From: Streptomyces sp. SAI-135
GTDB taxonomy: Bacteria > Actinomycetota > Actinomycetes > Streptomycetales > Streptomycetaceae
Assembly (NCBI RefSeq): GCF_029893805.1
Contig: NZ_JARXYP010000001.1
Span: 124,001-188,000, forward strand
Length of the DNA stretch: 64,000 nucleotides
Direction of reading: 5' to 3'
Positions 63,402-64,000 of the stretch are shown piece by piece. The position numbers were made by a program, and so were the translations under genes. Within the stretch, counting starts at the first letter, position 1. The number at the start of each line of letters is the position of its first letter. The notes beneath the pieces are model-generated. The model worked only from the letters and a program-made list of their open reading frames with translations. It was not told the DNA's origin and did not search any database.

Positions 63402-64000
63402 GGATCGGCCTGGTCGGAGCGGGCAGCCACGCGAACAGCGCGGTCTGCCCGGCGATCCTGGAGGCAGGCTTCAAGCTGGTCTCCGTCTGCGCCCGCACCG
63501 AAGAGCGCGCCCGCTCCACGGCCGCGCGATGGGGGGGCGAAGGGGCACTACGTCGGCCTCGACGCCATGCTTGAGGCGCGGGCATCGACGGCGTCGTAGT
63601 GGTGGTGCCTGCCGGGCAGTACCGGTCCGTCGTCACCCGATGCATCAAGGCGGGTCTGCCGGTCTTCTGCGAGAAGCCGGCCGGAGGGTCCTCGGCCGAG
63701 CTGCGCGGGCTCGCCGAGCTGGCCTCGGCGGCGCAGGCCCAGGTCGTCGTGGGCTCTATGAAGCGCTTCGCCCCGGCCTATCGCCGGGCCCATGAGCTGA
63801 TCCACTCGGCCGAGTTCGGGGCGCCGTCGTTGGCGCATTTCACCTTCGTGATGGGGCAGTTCGACGGTTACTTCAAGGGGAACCGCGACGACCTGCGCTT
63901 CTACCTCACCGACAATCCCGTCCACTTAATCGACCTGGCGCGGTACCTGGTCGGTGACCTGAGCGAGATGTCGGCCGTGCTCAACGTGGTCCCCGGCTTC
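63398..64000 (+). pseudogene. Gfo/Idh/MocA-type dehydrogenase, frameshifted (partial)
   Basis: GTG 63398 overlaps the binding-protein stop. The start VRIGLVGAGSHANSAVCPAI LEAGFKLVSVCARTEERAR shows the NAD(P) motif GxGxxA. In a run of seven G at 63531-63537 the frame breaks; GHYVGLDAMLEA follows in the +1 frame, and near 63580 it returns to the first frame for GIDGVVVVVPAGQYRSVVTR, FCEKPAGGSSAELRGLAELA (catalytic EKP) and VGSMKRFAPAYRRAHELI, running off the window. Two opposite single-base changes explain the data. Such enzymes oxidise sugars or inositol derivatives. Confidence 0.8.

Overview
The window looks like an accessory (probably arm) region of a high-GC actinomycete, most likely Streptomyces. 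Codon third positions are mostly G or C, GTG starts and 4-nt stop/start overlaps are common, and the content is catabolic operons, regulators and a dense graveyard of IS5, IS110, IS256, IS630 and IS4-type remnants. No rRNA, tRNA or CRISPR array was seen.

Layout. 0-6 kb: small hypothetical genes (a DUF4241 protein and three short orphans) between broken transposases and an integrase fragment. 6.2-16.5 kb: a catabolic island with a SnoaL-like protein, MHS-type transporter, MarR regulator, Ldh-type dehydrogenase, LLM flavin monooxygenase, acyl-CoA ligase, HMG-CoA-lyase-like aldolase, type II dehydroquinase-like protein and a detached flavin reductase. Copies of an AGCATGCT-centred palindrome tie these together. 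14.2-15.6 kb holds a decayed HxlR/oxidoreductase pair. 17.5-24.4 kb: two S9 prolyl-oligopeptidase-family enzymes, an FAD amine oxidoreductase and a PucR regulator, probably for use of proline-containing peptides. 24.4-33.3 kb: IS-rich stretch with an apparently intact IS256-family element inserted in an IS110 transposase gene, a lipoprotein, an NmrA-like protein and hypothetical genes.

33.3-43 kb: FadR-type GntR regulator, class V aminotransferase-like enzyme and a five-component peptide ABC transporter with an M20 peptidase. The binding protein is frameshifted. Three matching GGT-N3-ACC palindromes suggest one regulon. 43.3-45.3 kb: a low-GC insert carrying a DUF692 (MNIO) enzyme with a fused HvfC/BufC-like C-terminal region, coupled to an 80-aa protein with a CxxCC motif. 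This is a candidate RiPP-type modification system and the most novel item here. 45.7-47.2 kb: intact HxlR/oxidoreductase pair, paralogous to the decayed one. 47.3-50.8 kb: acyl-CoA ligase, amidohydrolase and SDR. A 21-bp-stem terminator separates them from a convergent xanthine dehydrogenase operon (xdhABC, 51-55.7 kb). 57.9-64 kb: MFS transporter, LacI regulator, adenosine-deaminase-like enzyme, solute-binding protein and a broken Gfo/Idh dehydrogenase, with four TGTATCGATACA-like sites.

All product names rest on reading motifs and architecture by eye; no search was run. Frameshifts could be real decay or sequencing errors.
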